A stretch of 24,057 nt of DNA from an uncultured Flavobacterium sp. (lineage in GTDB: Bacteria; Bacteroidota; Bacteroidia; Flavobacteriales; Flavobacteriaceae): contig CAMLFV010000009.1 in assembly GCA_946479395.1 (NCBI GenBank), positions 1-24,057 on the forward strand, given 5' to 3'. The position numbers and the translations under genes are program-made. This document shows, in pieces, positions 7,463 through 14,752 of the stretch. Position 1 is the stretch's first letter. Each line of letters opens with the position of its first letter. A model generated the notes under the pieces. It was not told the origin of the DNA and made no database searches. It was given only the letters and a program-made list of their open reading frames with translations.

Positions 7463-8209
7463 TTATGTTAGCATTCCGCCATCAACATTTATAACCTGAC
7501 CGGTAATGTAGGTCGCTAAATCTGATGATAAGAATACACAAGCGTTTGCGATATCTTCTGGAGTTCCTCCGCGTTTCAACGGAATAGCGTCTGTCCACCC
7601 TTTAACGGTTTCTTCGCCTAATTTTGCCGTCATTTCTGTTTCAATAAATCCTGGAGCAACCACATTACAACGAATATTTCTCGAACCCAATTCTAAAGCT
7701 ACCGATTTAGAAAAACCAATAATTCCGGCTTTCGATGCTGCGTAATTTGCCTGACCAGCATTTCCTTTTACACCAACAACCGAACTCATATTAATAATCA
7801 CTCCGTTTCTGGTTTTAAGCATGGTTTTTTGAACCGCTTTGGTCATGTTAAAAACCGATTTTAAATTTACATCCATTACATTGTCAAAATCGGCTTCGCT
7901 CATTCGCATCAACAAATTATCTTTTGTAATACCTGCATTGTTAATTAAAACATCAACAGTTCCAAAAAACTCCAACACCTGATCAACTAAAGATTGAGCT
8001 TCGTTAAAATCTGCTGCGTTAGATTTGTATGATTTTGCCTTAACACCAAATGCTGTTAATTCTTGCTCTAAAGCAATGGCAGCTTCTTCTGATGAGCTGT
8101 ATGTAAATGCAACATTTGCACCTTGTTTTGCGAAAGTTAAAGCAATACCTCTACCAATTCCACGAGTTGCTCCTGTTATTATTGCGGTTTTTCCTTCTAA
8201 TAATTTCAT
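7463..8209 (-). CDS. fabG: 3-oxoacyl-[acyl-carrier-protein] reductase
   Basis: This 248-residue short-chain dehydrogenase/reductase has the features of FabG, which reduces 3-oxoacyl-ACP with NADPH in each cycle of fatty-acid elongation in the cytoplasm. Visible motifs are the nucleotide-binding TGATRGIGRG (residues 12-21), the NNAG block (90-93), and the catalytic residues N115, S143, Y156 and K160 (YAASK). The C-terminal block is GQVINVDGGM. The ATG at 8209 is chosen over an in-frame start at 8236 because a -7 box covers 8234-8241, and because family members begin with MKLLEGKTAIITG. It sits downstream of nhaC on the same strand but with its own promoter and terminator. Confidence 0.95.
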   Translation of the reverse strand: MKLLEGKTAIITGATRGIGRGIALTFAKQGANVAFTYSSSEEAAIALEQELTAFGVKAKSYKSNAADFNEAQSLVDQVLEFFGTVDVLINNAGITKDNLLMRMSEADFDNVMDVNLKSVFNMTKAVQKTMLKTRNGVIINMSSVVGVKGNAGQANYAASKAGIIGFSKSVALELGSRNIRCNVVAPGFIETEMTAKLGEETVKGWTDAIPLKRGGTPEDIANACVFLSSDLATYITGQVINVDGGMLT

Positions 8210-8233
8210 GTAATAGTTTTTAACACTTTTAGG

Positions 8234-8241
8234 CAAATATA
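8234..8241 (-). promoter_or_regulatory. -7 promoter box of fabG
   Basis: The minus strand reads TATATTTG, matching TAnnTTTG, 24 bases before the fabG ATG. It lies in the short gap after the nhaC stop codon, so fabG can be expressed independently of nhaC. Confidence 0.65.
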
Positions 8242-8246
8242 ATTAT

Positions 8247-9536
8247 TTAAACTGTTTTTTCTAATCGTTTTTCATTCTTATTCATAAAAAATACAATGTA
8301 AATAGTGCTTACAACTAATAGAATGATTAAATAGTAACTTTTAGAAACTAAATCTATAAAACTGATTTGCTGATTTATTAGGGCAAGTAGTATTAAAACC
8401 TGCGCACCATAAGGAATAAACCCCTGAGTTATACAACTGAAAATATCTAATAAAGATGTTATTCTAATTTTGTTTAGATTAAATCGTTCGGAAATCTGTC
8501 TTGCAATTGGTCCACAAATCAGTAATGCAATGGTATTATTTGCAACAGCCATGTTAATGAAAATGATCATTGAGATTATTGATGAAACTGCTACCCATGG
8601 TTTTTTACTTTTTGAAATAAGTGATAAAACATTTTCAAACCCTTTGTTTTTCTCGATTAGAAACGATAATCCACCAATTAACAATGAAAGTAACGAAATT
8701 TCGAAGGTAGATTGCATTCCATCGAATGTTAATTTAGAAATCGACAAAAAGGACAAGTTTTGAAAAAATGCAATGATTATAGCCAATAAACAACTAACTG
8801 TTAATACAACTAATACGTGTAAACGACATAGTGCCAATACTACAATGGCAATGTAAGGAACTAAAACAACAGCTGTTTTATTGCTTTTGTGGATAATACT
8901 TGAAGTGAATTCGGGTTGATTGAAATAAATAAAAACACACGTAATCAGTGCAGCAGTAACTGCTATTAGTCCGTTTGCTTTAAACTTATCAATCATTTTT
9001 ACGCCCATAGTTTGCGTTGCCGCAATAGTAGTGTCTGATATTATAGATAGATTATCACCAAACATTGCACCGCCCAACAAACTGCTCGAAAGTAAAATTA
9101 AAGCATCGGTGTTACCGCTTGATAAACCTGGCAAAAGTGGTGCTAAGGTAACAATTGTACCAACTGATGTTCCTAAAGCAAAAGATATTAAACAGGATAT
9201 TACAAAAAAAGCAATGAATAATACCTGCGGAGTAATATGGTTTAAAATTAAAGCAACCAAATAATCTACACTGCCAATTTCTTTTGTGATAAAACTAAAA
9301 GATCCGGACAAGAAAAATATAAAACACATGGTTAATATTTGATTATTGCCGGCACCTTTTAAAAATAAGTCGATATTTTTATTAATTGATCCTTTAAAGT
9401 AGATTATCGCAAATGCTACTGCGCCAAAAGCAATAATAACGGGCGATAATGCGTAAAAGTCGTTATAATAAATTCCTAAGCTTAAATATATTCCGAAAAA
9501 TAAAAATAATGGCAGGAAATTCTTTAAAATTTTCAT
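8247..9536 (-). CDS. NhaC-type Na+/H+ antiporter family protein
   Basis: The 429-residue protein is strongly hydrophobic, with about 11-12 predicted membrane helices. Its hallmark is the block GGAMFGDNLSIISDTTIAATQTMG together with FALGTSVGTIVTLAPL, both typical of the NhaC antiporter family (COG1757). Members exchange Na+ or an organic acid for H+ at the inner membrane; relatives such as MleN carry out Na+-lactate/H+-malate exchange, so the substrate is not certain. The start at 9536 is chosen because a -7 box lies at 9558-9565, overlapping a more upstream in-frame TTG. The gene is followed closely by fabG, which has its own promoter. Confidence 0.85.
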   Translation of the reverse strand: MKILKNFLPLFLFFGIYLSLGIYYNDFYALSPVIIAFGAVAFAIIYFKGSINKNIDLFLKGAGNNQILTMCFIFFLSGSFSFITKEIGSVDYLVALILNHITPQVLFIAFFVISCLISFALGTSVGTIVTLAPLLPGLSSGNTDALILLSSSLLGGAMFGDNLSIISDTTIAATQTMGVKMIDKFKANGLIAVTAALITCVFIYFNQPEFTSSIIHKSNKTAVVLVPYIAIVVLALCRLHVLVVLTVSCLLAIIIAFFQNLSFLSISKLTFDGMQSTFEISLLSLLIGGLSFLIEKNKGFENVLSLISKSKKPWVAVSSIISMIIFINMAVANNTIALLICGPIARQISERFNLNKIRITSLLDIFSCITQGFIPYGAQVLILLALINQQISFIDLVSKSYYLIILLVVSTIYIVFFMNKNEKRLEKTV

Positions 9537-9557
9537 TAAAAAAGTTTTTTTACAGAA

Positions 9558-9565
9558 CAAATATA
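9558..9565 (-). promoter_or_regulatory. -7 promoter box of nhaC-like gene
   Basis: The minus strand reads TATATTTG, matching TAnnTTTG, 21 bases before the ATG at 9536. It lies in the 74-bp gap after the outer-membrane protein gene, so nhaC is probably not part of the operon upstream of it. Confidence 0.65.
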
Positions 9566-9610
9566 GTGTTTTTGTTTTGTTTGAAACTTTTATAGTTCAA
9601 CCTTATGTTA

Positions 9611-10504
9611 TTAAAGTTCGGTAGGATCTTTAAACTCGTATTTTTTATGATTTCTCCACGAAGCGCCAATTCCTGCCTGAATTTTATGCGGAGTATTCTC
9701 TAAACTTGTTCCACCGAAAGCATCAATCTGTAAATTTTGATGAATTTTATAGGTCAATCCACCTTTTAAAGAAGCTTCATTCATAAACGGAACCGTAATG
9801 TTGTTGTATTTACGATCGATAATTCCCTGATGTTCGCCAAAAATGCTCCATCTGTCGCTTAAACCTAACGATGCTGTTACAATATAGCTAATGTTTCTAA
9901 ATTCATCTTCGGTAACATTTTCGCCAATAAAGTTATAGGTAAGGCTGAAACGTTTGCTTAAATGTTGTTGGGCAATAAGCATGGTTTTTAAGCCAATTTC
10001 GGGTAATTCTGGGTAATAAATATTGTGTTTAAAATTAAATTGTCCGCCTGCGTAAATCGATATTGCCGGAATTAATCTTCCCCATTTAAAACGCTGGTTT
10101 GCTTTCCAGCTGTAAACATTTCGTTTTTCAACGTAATATTTGTAATGATCGTAAACTAAAAATTTTGCACCAAAGTTTAACTGACGAAAGCCGCTGTTGC
10201 TTACATCAAAATTATAATCGGTTTGGTTATAACTGCTAAAATATAAATCGGCAATAAATTCTAAATTTTCAAGCATATCACCGTATCTCAACTGCAAATT
10301 AAAATTATTATAAGTATTTACTTTTTCGGTATGAAATTCATCGTTCTGATAGGTATATCCACCTTCAATCTGAAAAATTCCTTTACTAACGCTGTACGCG
10401 CCCATAGAAGAACTCGGACGATTGGTGTTAATGTCTTTTGTGTATTGTGCCTTTGCAGAGATCGATCCTAACAAAACAATAGCTATAAAAATGTACTTTT
10501 TCAT
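9611..10504 (-). CDS. Outer-membrane beta-barrel, phenol-degradation MetA/transporter-like
   Basis: This 297-residue protein has a Sec signal peptide (MKKYIFIAIVLLGSISAKAQ, cleavage near residue 20). A long run of alternating beta-strand sequence follows, including TNRPSSSMGAYSVSKG, FQIEGGYTYQNDEF, LQLRYGDMLENLEF and DAFGGTSLENTPHKIQAG. This pattern, with the N-terminal DINTNRP motif, fits the MetA-pathway phenol degradation/transporter-like outer-membrane family common in Bacteroidota. Substrate is unknown. Its ATG overlaps the last four bases of the upstream methyltransferase gene (ATGA), so translation is coupled, and it is the last gene of the XRE operon. Confidence 0.8.
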   Translation of the reverse strand: MKKYIFIAIVLLGSISAKAQYTKDINTNRPSSSMGAYSVSKGIFQIEGGYTYQNDEFHTEKVNTYNNFNLQLRYGDMLENLEFIADLYFSSYNQTDYNFDVSNSGFRQLNFGAKFLVYDHYKYYVEKRNVYSWKANQRFKWGRLIPAISIYAGGQFNFKHNIYYPELPEIGLKTMLIAQQHLSKRFSLTYNFIGENVTEDEFRNISYIVTASLGLSDRWSIFGEHQGIIDRKYNNITVPFMNEASLKGGLTYKIHQNLQIDAFGGTSLENTPHKIQAGIGASWRNHKKYEFKDPTEL

Positions 10505-11169
10505 TTTACTTTTTTAGTGATAATTAAATGATTGTGCCCATATAAATTTGGAAATTCATCAACAGTAAAGTATCGTTTTAAATTTTCGACAAACTTTTTG
10601 TTTCGTACTTTGTGCACATCACTTAAAATAAAGGTATTAAAAATTATGCTGCCGTTCAAATCTAAAACATGGTAAACCGATTTGATGAACTCGGTCTGAA
10701 AAACAAAATCGGGAATAGTTACATCGTTAAAAAGATCAACAATAATAAGGTTGTAACGCTCTTTGGTGTATTTTAAAAAAATGTTGGCATCGTTATTTAC
10801 AATTTCCAATTTGCTGTTTGGAATGATATCGAATTCCTTTAATGCAATTTCAATAATCATTGGATCAATCTCAACAGCCGTAATATTTGCGTTCGATTTA
10901 AAATTTCTACGTAACTGTTTAACCACATCGCCACCGCCCAAACCTAAAATCAAAATCGATGTATCTTCACTACAAAAATCAGTGGTAACCAATTTTAAAC
11001 CTTTCTGCAAAACCTTTCCCAGATTTCCGTACGAATAGTTGGTGTTTTTGGTATCCAGAATTTTTTTTCCGTTCAGCCAGTTAATTTCCAAAACACCGTT
11101 GTAGGTAGATTGGTAGGTGCGTTCGGGAATTACGTTTAAATAACTAAAATACTTTTTTAAAATACTCAT
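10501..11169 (-). CDS. Spermidine-synthase-like methyltransferase-fold protein
   Basis: This 222-residue protein has the Rossmann-type S-adenosylmethionine fold of the spermidine synthase superfamily: motif I ILGLGGGDVVKQL (residues 74-86), the acidic nucleoside-binding VEIDP (99-103), and LIIVDLFND (141-149), with D145 at the place of the conserved aspartate of spermidine synthases. At 222 residues it is shorter than true SpeE (about 280) and lacks the full N-terminal beta-sheet domain, so polyamine synthesis is uncertain; many such proteins are only annotated as spermidine synthase-like. It abuts the XRE gene and overlaps the next gene by four bases, within one operon. Confidence 0.8.
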   Translation of the reverse strand: MSILKKYFSYLNVIPERTYQSTYNGVLEINWLNGKKILDTKNTNYSYGNLGKVLQKGLKLVTTDFCSEDTSILILGLGGGDVVKQLRRNFKSNANITAVEIDPMIIEIALKEFDIIPNSKLEIVNNDANIFLKYTKERYNLIIVDLFNDVTIPDFVFQTEFIKSVYHVLDLNGSIIFNTFILSDVHKVRNKKFVENLKRYFTVDEFPNLYGHNHLIITKKVK

Positions 11170-11637
11170 TTATGGATTGTACTTTTTAAAACTTCCGTCG
11201 TTGTAAAAAATAACGATACAGTCAATTTCTTTAGATTGAAAAGATAAAATGTTTTTTGGATTCTCTGTTATATTTTGACTGATATTTTTAGGTTCGATTT
11301 CTTCTATTTCGTTTTCAGATTGATCCTCATTTTCGATCTCATTTACCGTTTCAACTTCCAGAATTTCATTTAAAACAGGTGTTTCAATTTGATCTTTTTC
11401 GATTGATTTTGGATCATTTTCCGTTATCAAAAAAGGCTCTTTTTCGTAAATCAACCATTCTAAATTTAGGGTAGGAAAGGTGGTATGCAACTTCATAATA
11501 AACTCTAAACTCGGTTTATTTCGCTCCGAGATTAAGTGCGAAATAGTTGCTTTTGGAACCATAATTTTGTCTGCCAGTTCGGTTGTGCTTAAACCAAAAT
11601 GATGCATTATTTTTTGTAGTTGTTTACTGAATTTCAT
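11170..11637 (-). CDS. XRE-family transcriptional regulator with acidic tail
   Basis: This 155-residue protein has an N-terminal Cro/C1-type helix-turn-helix (residues 5-60: HFGLSTTELADKI, VPKATISHLIS, then RNKPSLEFIMKL), typical of small XRE regulators. Residues 72-115 are a low-complexity acidic linker rich in Glu, Asn and Ile. The end forms a short hydrophobic block, EIDCIVIFYNDGSFKKYNP (137-155), which looks like a beta-hairpin and may be a ligand or oligomerisation module. It is the first gene of a tight operon: its stop codon abuts the methyltransferase start, which overlaps the outer-membrane gene. Three palindromes upstream, one containing the predicted -7 box, suggest autoregulation. 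The signal it senses is unknown. Confidence 0.85.
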   Translation of the reverse strand: MKFSKQLQKIMHHFGLSTTELADKIMVPKATISHLISERNKPSLEFIMKLHTTFPTLNLEWLIYEKEPFLITENDPKSIEKDQIETPVLNEILEVETVNEIENEDQSENEIEEIEPKNISQNITENPKNILSFQSKEIDCIVIFYNDGSFKKYNP

Positions 11638-11670
11638 AAGAAAATGTGGTTTTTTTGTTAAAAAATATGC

Positions 11671-11731
11671 TTTACAAATGTAAACAAAAGTGTTTTTACA
11701 AATGTAAACTAAATTATTTTACATTTGTAAA
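11671..11731. promoter_or_regulatory. Three-copy 14-bp palindrome array (candidate operators)
   Basis: Three perfect palindromes TTTACA-NN-TGTAAA lie at 11671-11684, 11695-11708 and 11718-11731, with centres 24 and 23 bases apart. Copies 1 and 2 read TTTACAAATGTAAA on the plus strand; copy 3 has TT in the middle and so reads the same on the minus strand. On the minus strand, copies 1 and 2 each contain TACATTTG, a match to the -7 consensus; copy 1 is 37 bases before the XRE ATG. A half-site TTTACA is at 11758-11763 and a degenerate copy at 11843-11856. The likely binder is the adjacent XRE protein, by inference. Confidence 0.7.
11675..11682 (-). promoter_or_regulatory. -7 promoter box of the XRE operon inside palindrome copy 1
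   Basis: The minus strand reads TACATTTG, a match to TAnnTTTG. Sixteen bases upstream is a TTTG (11699-11702, in palindrome 2), roughly where a -33 element is expected. The transcript would start about 30 bases before the ATG. Confidence 0.5.
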
Positions 11732-11892
11732 TTCAATTATAGGTATTTAAGTAAAAGTTTACATTAATTTATTTAACGTGTTGATTTTAAGCTTTTAAAT
11801 ACATGGAAATTAAGTTTTGTTAAATGATAAAATTAACATTTGTTTACAAAAATAAACAGCTGTGTAAGAATGGATTTATTAGAGAATGATAG

Positions 11893-11900
11893 TATATTTG
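11893..11900 (+). promoter_or_regulatory. -7 promoter box of the M14 peptidase gene
   Basis: TATATTTG matches TAnnTTTG and lies 18 bases before the ATG at 11919. It is downstream of the in-frame ATG at 11886, which argues against that codon as the start. Confidence 0.55.
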
Positions 11901-11918
11901 GAAAAAATAAAAACAGTC

Positions 11919-13007
11919 ATGCAATTTTTAAAGCAACAAGAAATTAACGAGCGTTATATAACAAATTTTAGGTTAGAAAGTTTTTTAGAAAATCTAGATG
12001 AGGATATTTTTAAAGTGGCGGTTGCAGGGAAAAGTGTGTTGCAAAAAAATATTTACCGAGTAGATTTTGGAACTGGAAATTTCAAGATTTTATTGTGGTC
12101 ACAAATGCACGGAAACGAAACCACAACAACCAAATCGGTTTTTAATTTTCTTGAAAAATTGAATGAATCTAAAAATGCAGATTGGTTAAGTTTTTTCTCG
12201 TTCACTTTTCTCCCAATTTTAAATCCAGATGGTGCCGAAGCGTTCACTCGTGTGAATGCAAATAATATCGATTTAAACAGAGATTCGGTTGATCTTTCGC
12301 AACCCGAATCACAACTGCTTCGTTCGGTTTTTAATGAAGTAAAACCAAATTTGGCATTGAATATGCACGATCAACGCAGCATATTTTCTGCCGGATCAAA
12401 TCCAAATCCTGCAACATTGTCTTTTTTGGCTCCGGCATTTAATGAAATGTGCGATATAAATGATGTAAGAACGTTCGCTATGCAATTAATTGCTAATATG
12501 AACGATGTTTTAAAAAATCATGCACCGGATAATATCGGCAGGTTCGACGATTCTTTCAATATAAATTGTATCGGCGATATGTTTACGCATTTAAAAGTAC
12601 CGACTATTTTGTTCGAAGCCGGTTTTGCATCTAACGATTATCAACGAAAACAAGCCGAAAAACTGGTTGATATTAGCTTGGTAACTTTGTTAAATAGTAT
12701 TATTTCACAAGAGTATAAAAAGTTTTCAGTCGACGATTATTTGCAAATTCCAGAAAACGAAAAAAACTTTGTCGATTTAATTATTCAGAATTTTTCTACT
12801 ACAAATAGTGATTTTATTACTAAAAACGAACTTCCAATCGTATTTAAAGAAGAAATTGTTAATGGCGAACTGGTTTTAAAACCAATTATAGATTTTGATT
12901 CTGCACCAAATTATAAGTATGCCTATACGGTTTTAAACCTTAAAAAACAAACCGTTAACAATGAGAATGACCTTGCAAAAGCGCTAATTAATGTAACGAT
13001 ATCGTAG
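11919..13007 (+). CDS. M14-family zinc carboxypeptidase-like protein
   Basis: This 362-residue protein shows the full catalytic set of M14 metallocarboxypeptidases: HGNE with zinc ligands H64 and E67, NPDG (102-105), the DLNRD block with N120 and R121, zinc ligand H150 in MHDQ, and catalytic E233 in ILFEAGF. There is no signal peptide, so it is probably cytoplasmic; M14 members either trim peptides from the C-terminus or act as amidases or deacylases on small substrates. The substrate is not evident. The start at 11919 is preferred over the ATG at 11886 because a -7 box covers 11893-11900. It is divergent from the XRE operon, and the palindrome array lies between the two. Confidence 0.82.
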   Translation: MQFLKQQEINERYITNFRLESFLENLDEDIFKVAVAGKSVLQKNIYRVDFGTGNFKILLWSQMHGNETTTTKSVFNFLEKLNESKNADWLSFFSFTFLPILNPDGAEAFTRVNANNIDLNRDSVDLSQPESQLLRSVFNEVKPNLALNMHDQRSIFSAGSNPNPATLSFLAPAFNEMCDINDVRTFAMQLIANMNDVLKNHAPDNIGRFDDSFNINCIGDMFTHLKVPTILFEAGFASNDYQRKQAEKLVDISLVTLLNSIISQEYKKFSVDDYLQIPENEKNFVDLIIQNFSTTNSDFITKNELPIVFKEEIVNGELVLKPIIDFDSAPNYKYAYTVLNLKKQTVNNENDLAKALINVTIS

Positions 13008-13089
13008 TTTTTTGGTAGTTAGTTGTTAATGATTTGCCAAAATCTAAAAATATTTTATGCTTTTCTATATTTTTTTTAATAATTCATTG

Positions 13090-13097
13090 TATTTTTG
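13090..13097 (+). promoter_or_regulatory. -7 promoter box of the Lrp/AsnC gene
   Basis: TATTTTTG matches TAnnTTTG, 43 bases before the ATG at 13141. No -33 TTG is visible in the T-rich region upstream. Confidence 0.5.
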
Positions 13098-13140
13098 CCT
13101 TCATTAAAGATTAAAAAAAATAATTGATAAAAATTGTTAT

Positions 13141-13620
13141 ATGAGTAAGTTTCGATTAGATGAAATAGATCACCAGATCTTAGATATGTTGATTGACAAT
13201 ACTAGGGTGCCTTTTACAGATATCGCAAAGAAGCTGTTAATATCGGCAGGTACAGTACACGTTCGTGTTAAAAAAATGGAAGATGCAGGAATTATACAAG
13301 GTTCTTCGTTAACGTTAGATTATGAAAAATTAGGATATTCATTTATTGCTTATGTGGGAATTTTCTTACATAACACATCGCAAACAAAATTTGTTTTAGA
13401 GCGTATAAACGACATTCCTTTTGTTACCGTTGCTCACGTTACAACAGGTAAATTTAACGTTTTCTGTAAAATTCGTGCAAAAAATACACGTCACGCAAAA
13501 GAAGTTATTTTTATGATTGACGATATTGAAGGAGTTTATAGAACAGAATCTATGATTTCGTTAGAAGAAAGCATTAACGACAAAAAACGTTTAATGCACA
13601 CTATTTTTAAAGATATGTAA
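13141..13620 (+). CDS. Lrp/AsnC-family transcriptional regulator
   Basis: This 159-residue protein has the standard Lrp/AsnC layout. Residues 5-60 form the helix-turn-helix (LDEIDHQILDMLIDNTR, then FTDIAKKLLISAGTVHVRVKKMEDAGII), and residues 68-150 form the ligand-binding and oligomerisation RAM domain (AYVGIFLHN, VTVAHVTTGKFNVFCKI, ESMISLEES). Such proteins usually respond to amino acids and form octameric disks that control amino-acid metabolism. No regulated gene can be named, though histidine ammonia-lyase lies 2 kb downstream. A hairpin with a T tract follows the stop within 55 bases. Confidence 0.93.
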   Translation: MSKFRLDEIDHQILDMLIDNTRVPFTDIAKKLLISAGTVHVRVKKMEDAGIIQGSSLTLDYEKLGYSFIAYVGIFLHNTSQTKFVLERINDIPFVTVAHVTTGKFNVFCKIRAKNTRHAKEVIFMIDDIEGVYRTESMISLEESINDKKRLMHTIFKDM

Positions 13621-13633
13621 TTAAAATATATTG

Positions 13634-13641
13634 TATTTTTG
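13634..13641 (+). promoter_or_regulatory. -7 promoter box of the YdjM-like gene, overlapping the lrp terminator region
   Basis: TATTTTTG matches TAnnTTTG and ends one base before the left arm of the lrp terminator hairpin. The transcript would start inside that arm and run 25-30 bases to the ATG at 13675. Confidence 0.5.
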
Positions 13642-13674
13642 AACTGCTCATTCACAAAAATGAGCAGTTTTTTT
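13642..13674 (+). terminator. Hairpin terminator of lrp directly before the next start codon
   Basis: Arms AACTGCTCATT and AATGAGCAGTT form an 11-bp stem around CACAAA, followed by a T tract (13668-13674). The ATG of the next gene begins at 13675, immediately after the T tract. Confidence 0.8.
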
Positions 13675-14661
13675 ATGGATTCATTTACCCAAATTGTTTT
13701 AGGAGTAACCGTTGCGCATGTTGCTTTAAATAAAAGTGTTAGTACAAGAAAAATAGTTTTGCTTGGTGCAGTTGTTGCCACTTTGCCCGATTTGGATATT
13801 TATATTGCAAAGATTTTTAACGATCCGCTAACCGAAATTGAAATTCATCGGGGGTTTTCTCATTCCATTTTGTTCTTTTTACTGTTGAGCGTTGCAATTA
13901 CCTATCTGCTAAAAAACGCTTTTAATGAAACTACAAAAAAGCAACTGTTTATAACTACATTCCTTATTCTGTTAACGCATTCTCTGTTAGATATTTTTAC
14001 CACTTGGGGTACGCAACTTTTTTGGCCATTTCCAGAAAAAATAGCATTAAAATTAATATTTGTTGTCGATTTATTTTATACTATTCCGCTTTTAATGGGT
14101 GTTGTTTTAGGATTAATGAACAAACGAAAAACATTCACTTATGCCGGATTGATTTTAAGTTCTCTATATTTAATTTGGGGATTGATCACTCAACAAGTGG
14201 TAAAAAGTAGAGTAGAAGATCAGTTTTTAAATCAATATTCTTCAAAAAATATCAAAACAACGGTGAAACCTACTTTTTCAAACAGTTTTTTATGGAATGT
14301 AATTGTTCAGGATGTTGATGGATTTTATATTTCAGATTATTCTATTTTCGATTCAAAACAAATGACTTTTCAATATTTTCCTCAAAACAAAAAGTTAATC
14401 GATCATTTAAATGATGATAATATCAATCGATTAAAAGAAATATCCGAAAATCAATACATCATTTCAGAAAATGAAAACGGATTGGTTTTTAATGATTTAC
14501 GTTTTGGATTGCTTAAAAATACCGATGATGATGTGCAGTTTGCTTTTTCATATCAGTTGATTCCGACAGAAAATGGATACAGTGTAAAGGAACTCCCAAA
14601 AGATAAACGTGACGGAATGCAGCTTTTAAAAAATATTTGGTATCGAATTTTTAATATATGA
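13675..14661 (+). CDS. YdjM/DUF457-type membrane-bound metal-dependent hydrolase
   Basis: This 328-residue protein belongs to the YdjM/YbcI family (PF04307, sometimes called LexA-binding inner-membrane hydrolase). The predicted metal site residues are in the blocks TLPDLDIY (D39 and D41), IHRGFSHS (H58 and H63) and THSLLDIFTTWG (H102 and D106), interleaved with membrane helices (about residues 65-80, 90-108, 125-143 and 150-165). The C-terminal 150 residues are soluble and polar. The enzymatic reaction is not established for the family. The start at 13675 gives the typical beginning MDSFTQIVLG; the TTG upstream at 13639 is inside the promoter box. It has its own -7 box, so it can be expressed apart from lrp. 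Confidence 0.83.
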   Translation: MDSFTQIVLGVTVAHVALNKSVSTRKIVLLGAVVATLPDLDIYIAKIFNDPLTEIEIHRGFSHSILFFLLLSVAITYLLKNAFNETTKKQLFITTFLILLTHSLLDIFTTWGTQLFWPFPEKIALKLIFVVDLFYTIPLLMGVVLGLMNKRKTFTYAGLILSSLYLIWGLITQQVVKSRVEDQFLNQYSSKNIKTTVKPTFSNSFLWNVIVQDVDGFYISDYSIFDSKQMTFQYFPQNKKLIDHLNDDNINRLKEISENQYIISENENGLVFNDLRFGLLKNTDDDVQFAFSYQLIPTENGYSVKELPKDKRDGMQLLKNIWYRIFNI

Positions 14662-14682
14662 AGTATTACTTTTTGAAAGTTT

Positions 14683-14710
14683 AATCTGTGTAAATTTGTG
14701 AAATCTGTGG
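14683..14710 (+). repeat. Short tandem degenerate repeat AATCTGTG
   Basis: Three consecutive degenerate copies, AATCTGTG, AATTTGTG and AATCTGTG, follow one another with a period of about 9-10 bases (TA, A and G between or after copies). The segment lies in the spacer before yaaA and contains a possible -7 box, TAAATTTG (14691-14698). It could be a short repeat remnant or a tandem regulatory site. Confidence 0.45.
14691..14698 (+). promoter_or_regulatory. Possible -7 promoter box of yaaA
   Basis: TAAATTTG fits TAnnTTTG, 54 bases before the yaaA ATG. A TTTG at 14672-14675 lies 15 bases upstream. The match sits within a degenerate tandem repeat, so it could be coincidental. Confidence 0.35.
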
Positions 14711-14752
14711 TTTAAAATCACGAAGTAGATAAAAATTTGAAAAAAATATAAA

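Noticed and set aside
8025..9264. Rightward open frames inside fabG and the nhaC-like gene
   Set aside because: They are antisense to genes with clear family motifs and have no independent signals.
13010..13045. Weak hairpin after the M14 gene (TTTTGG and CCAAAA arms)
   Set aside because: The stem is only six base pairs with a loop above 15 bases and no T tract; not convincing as a terminator.
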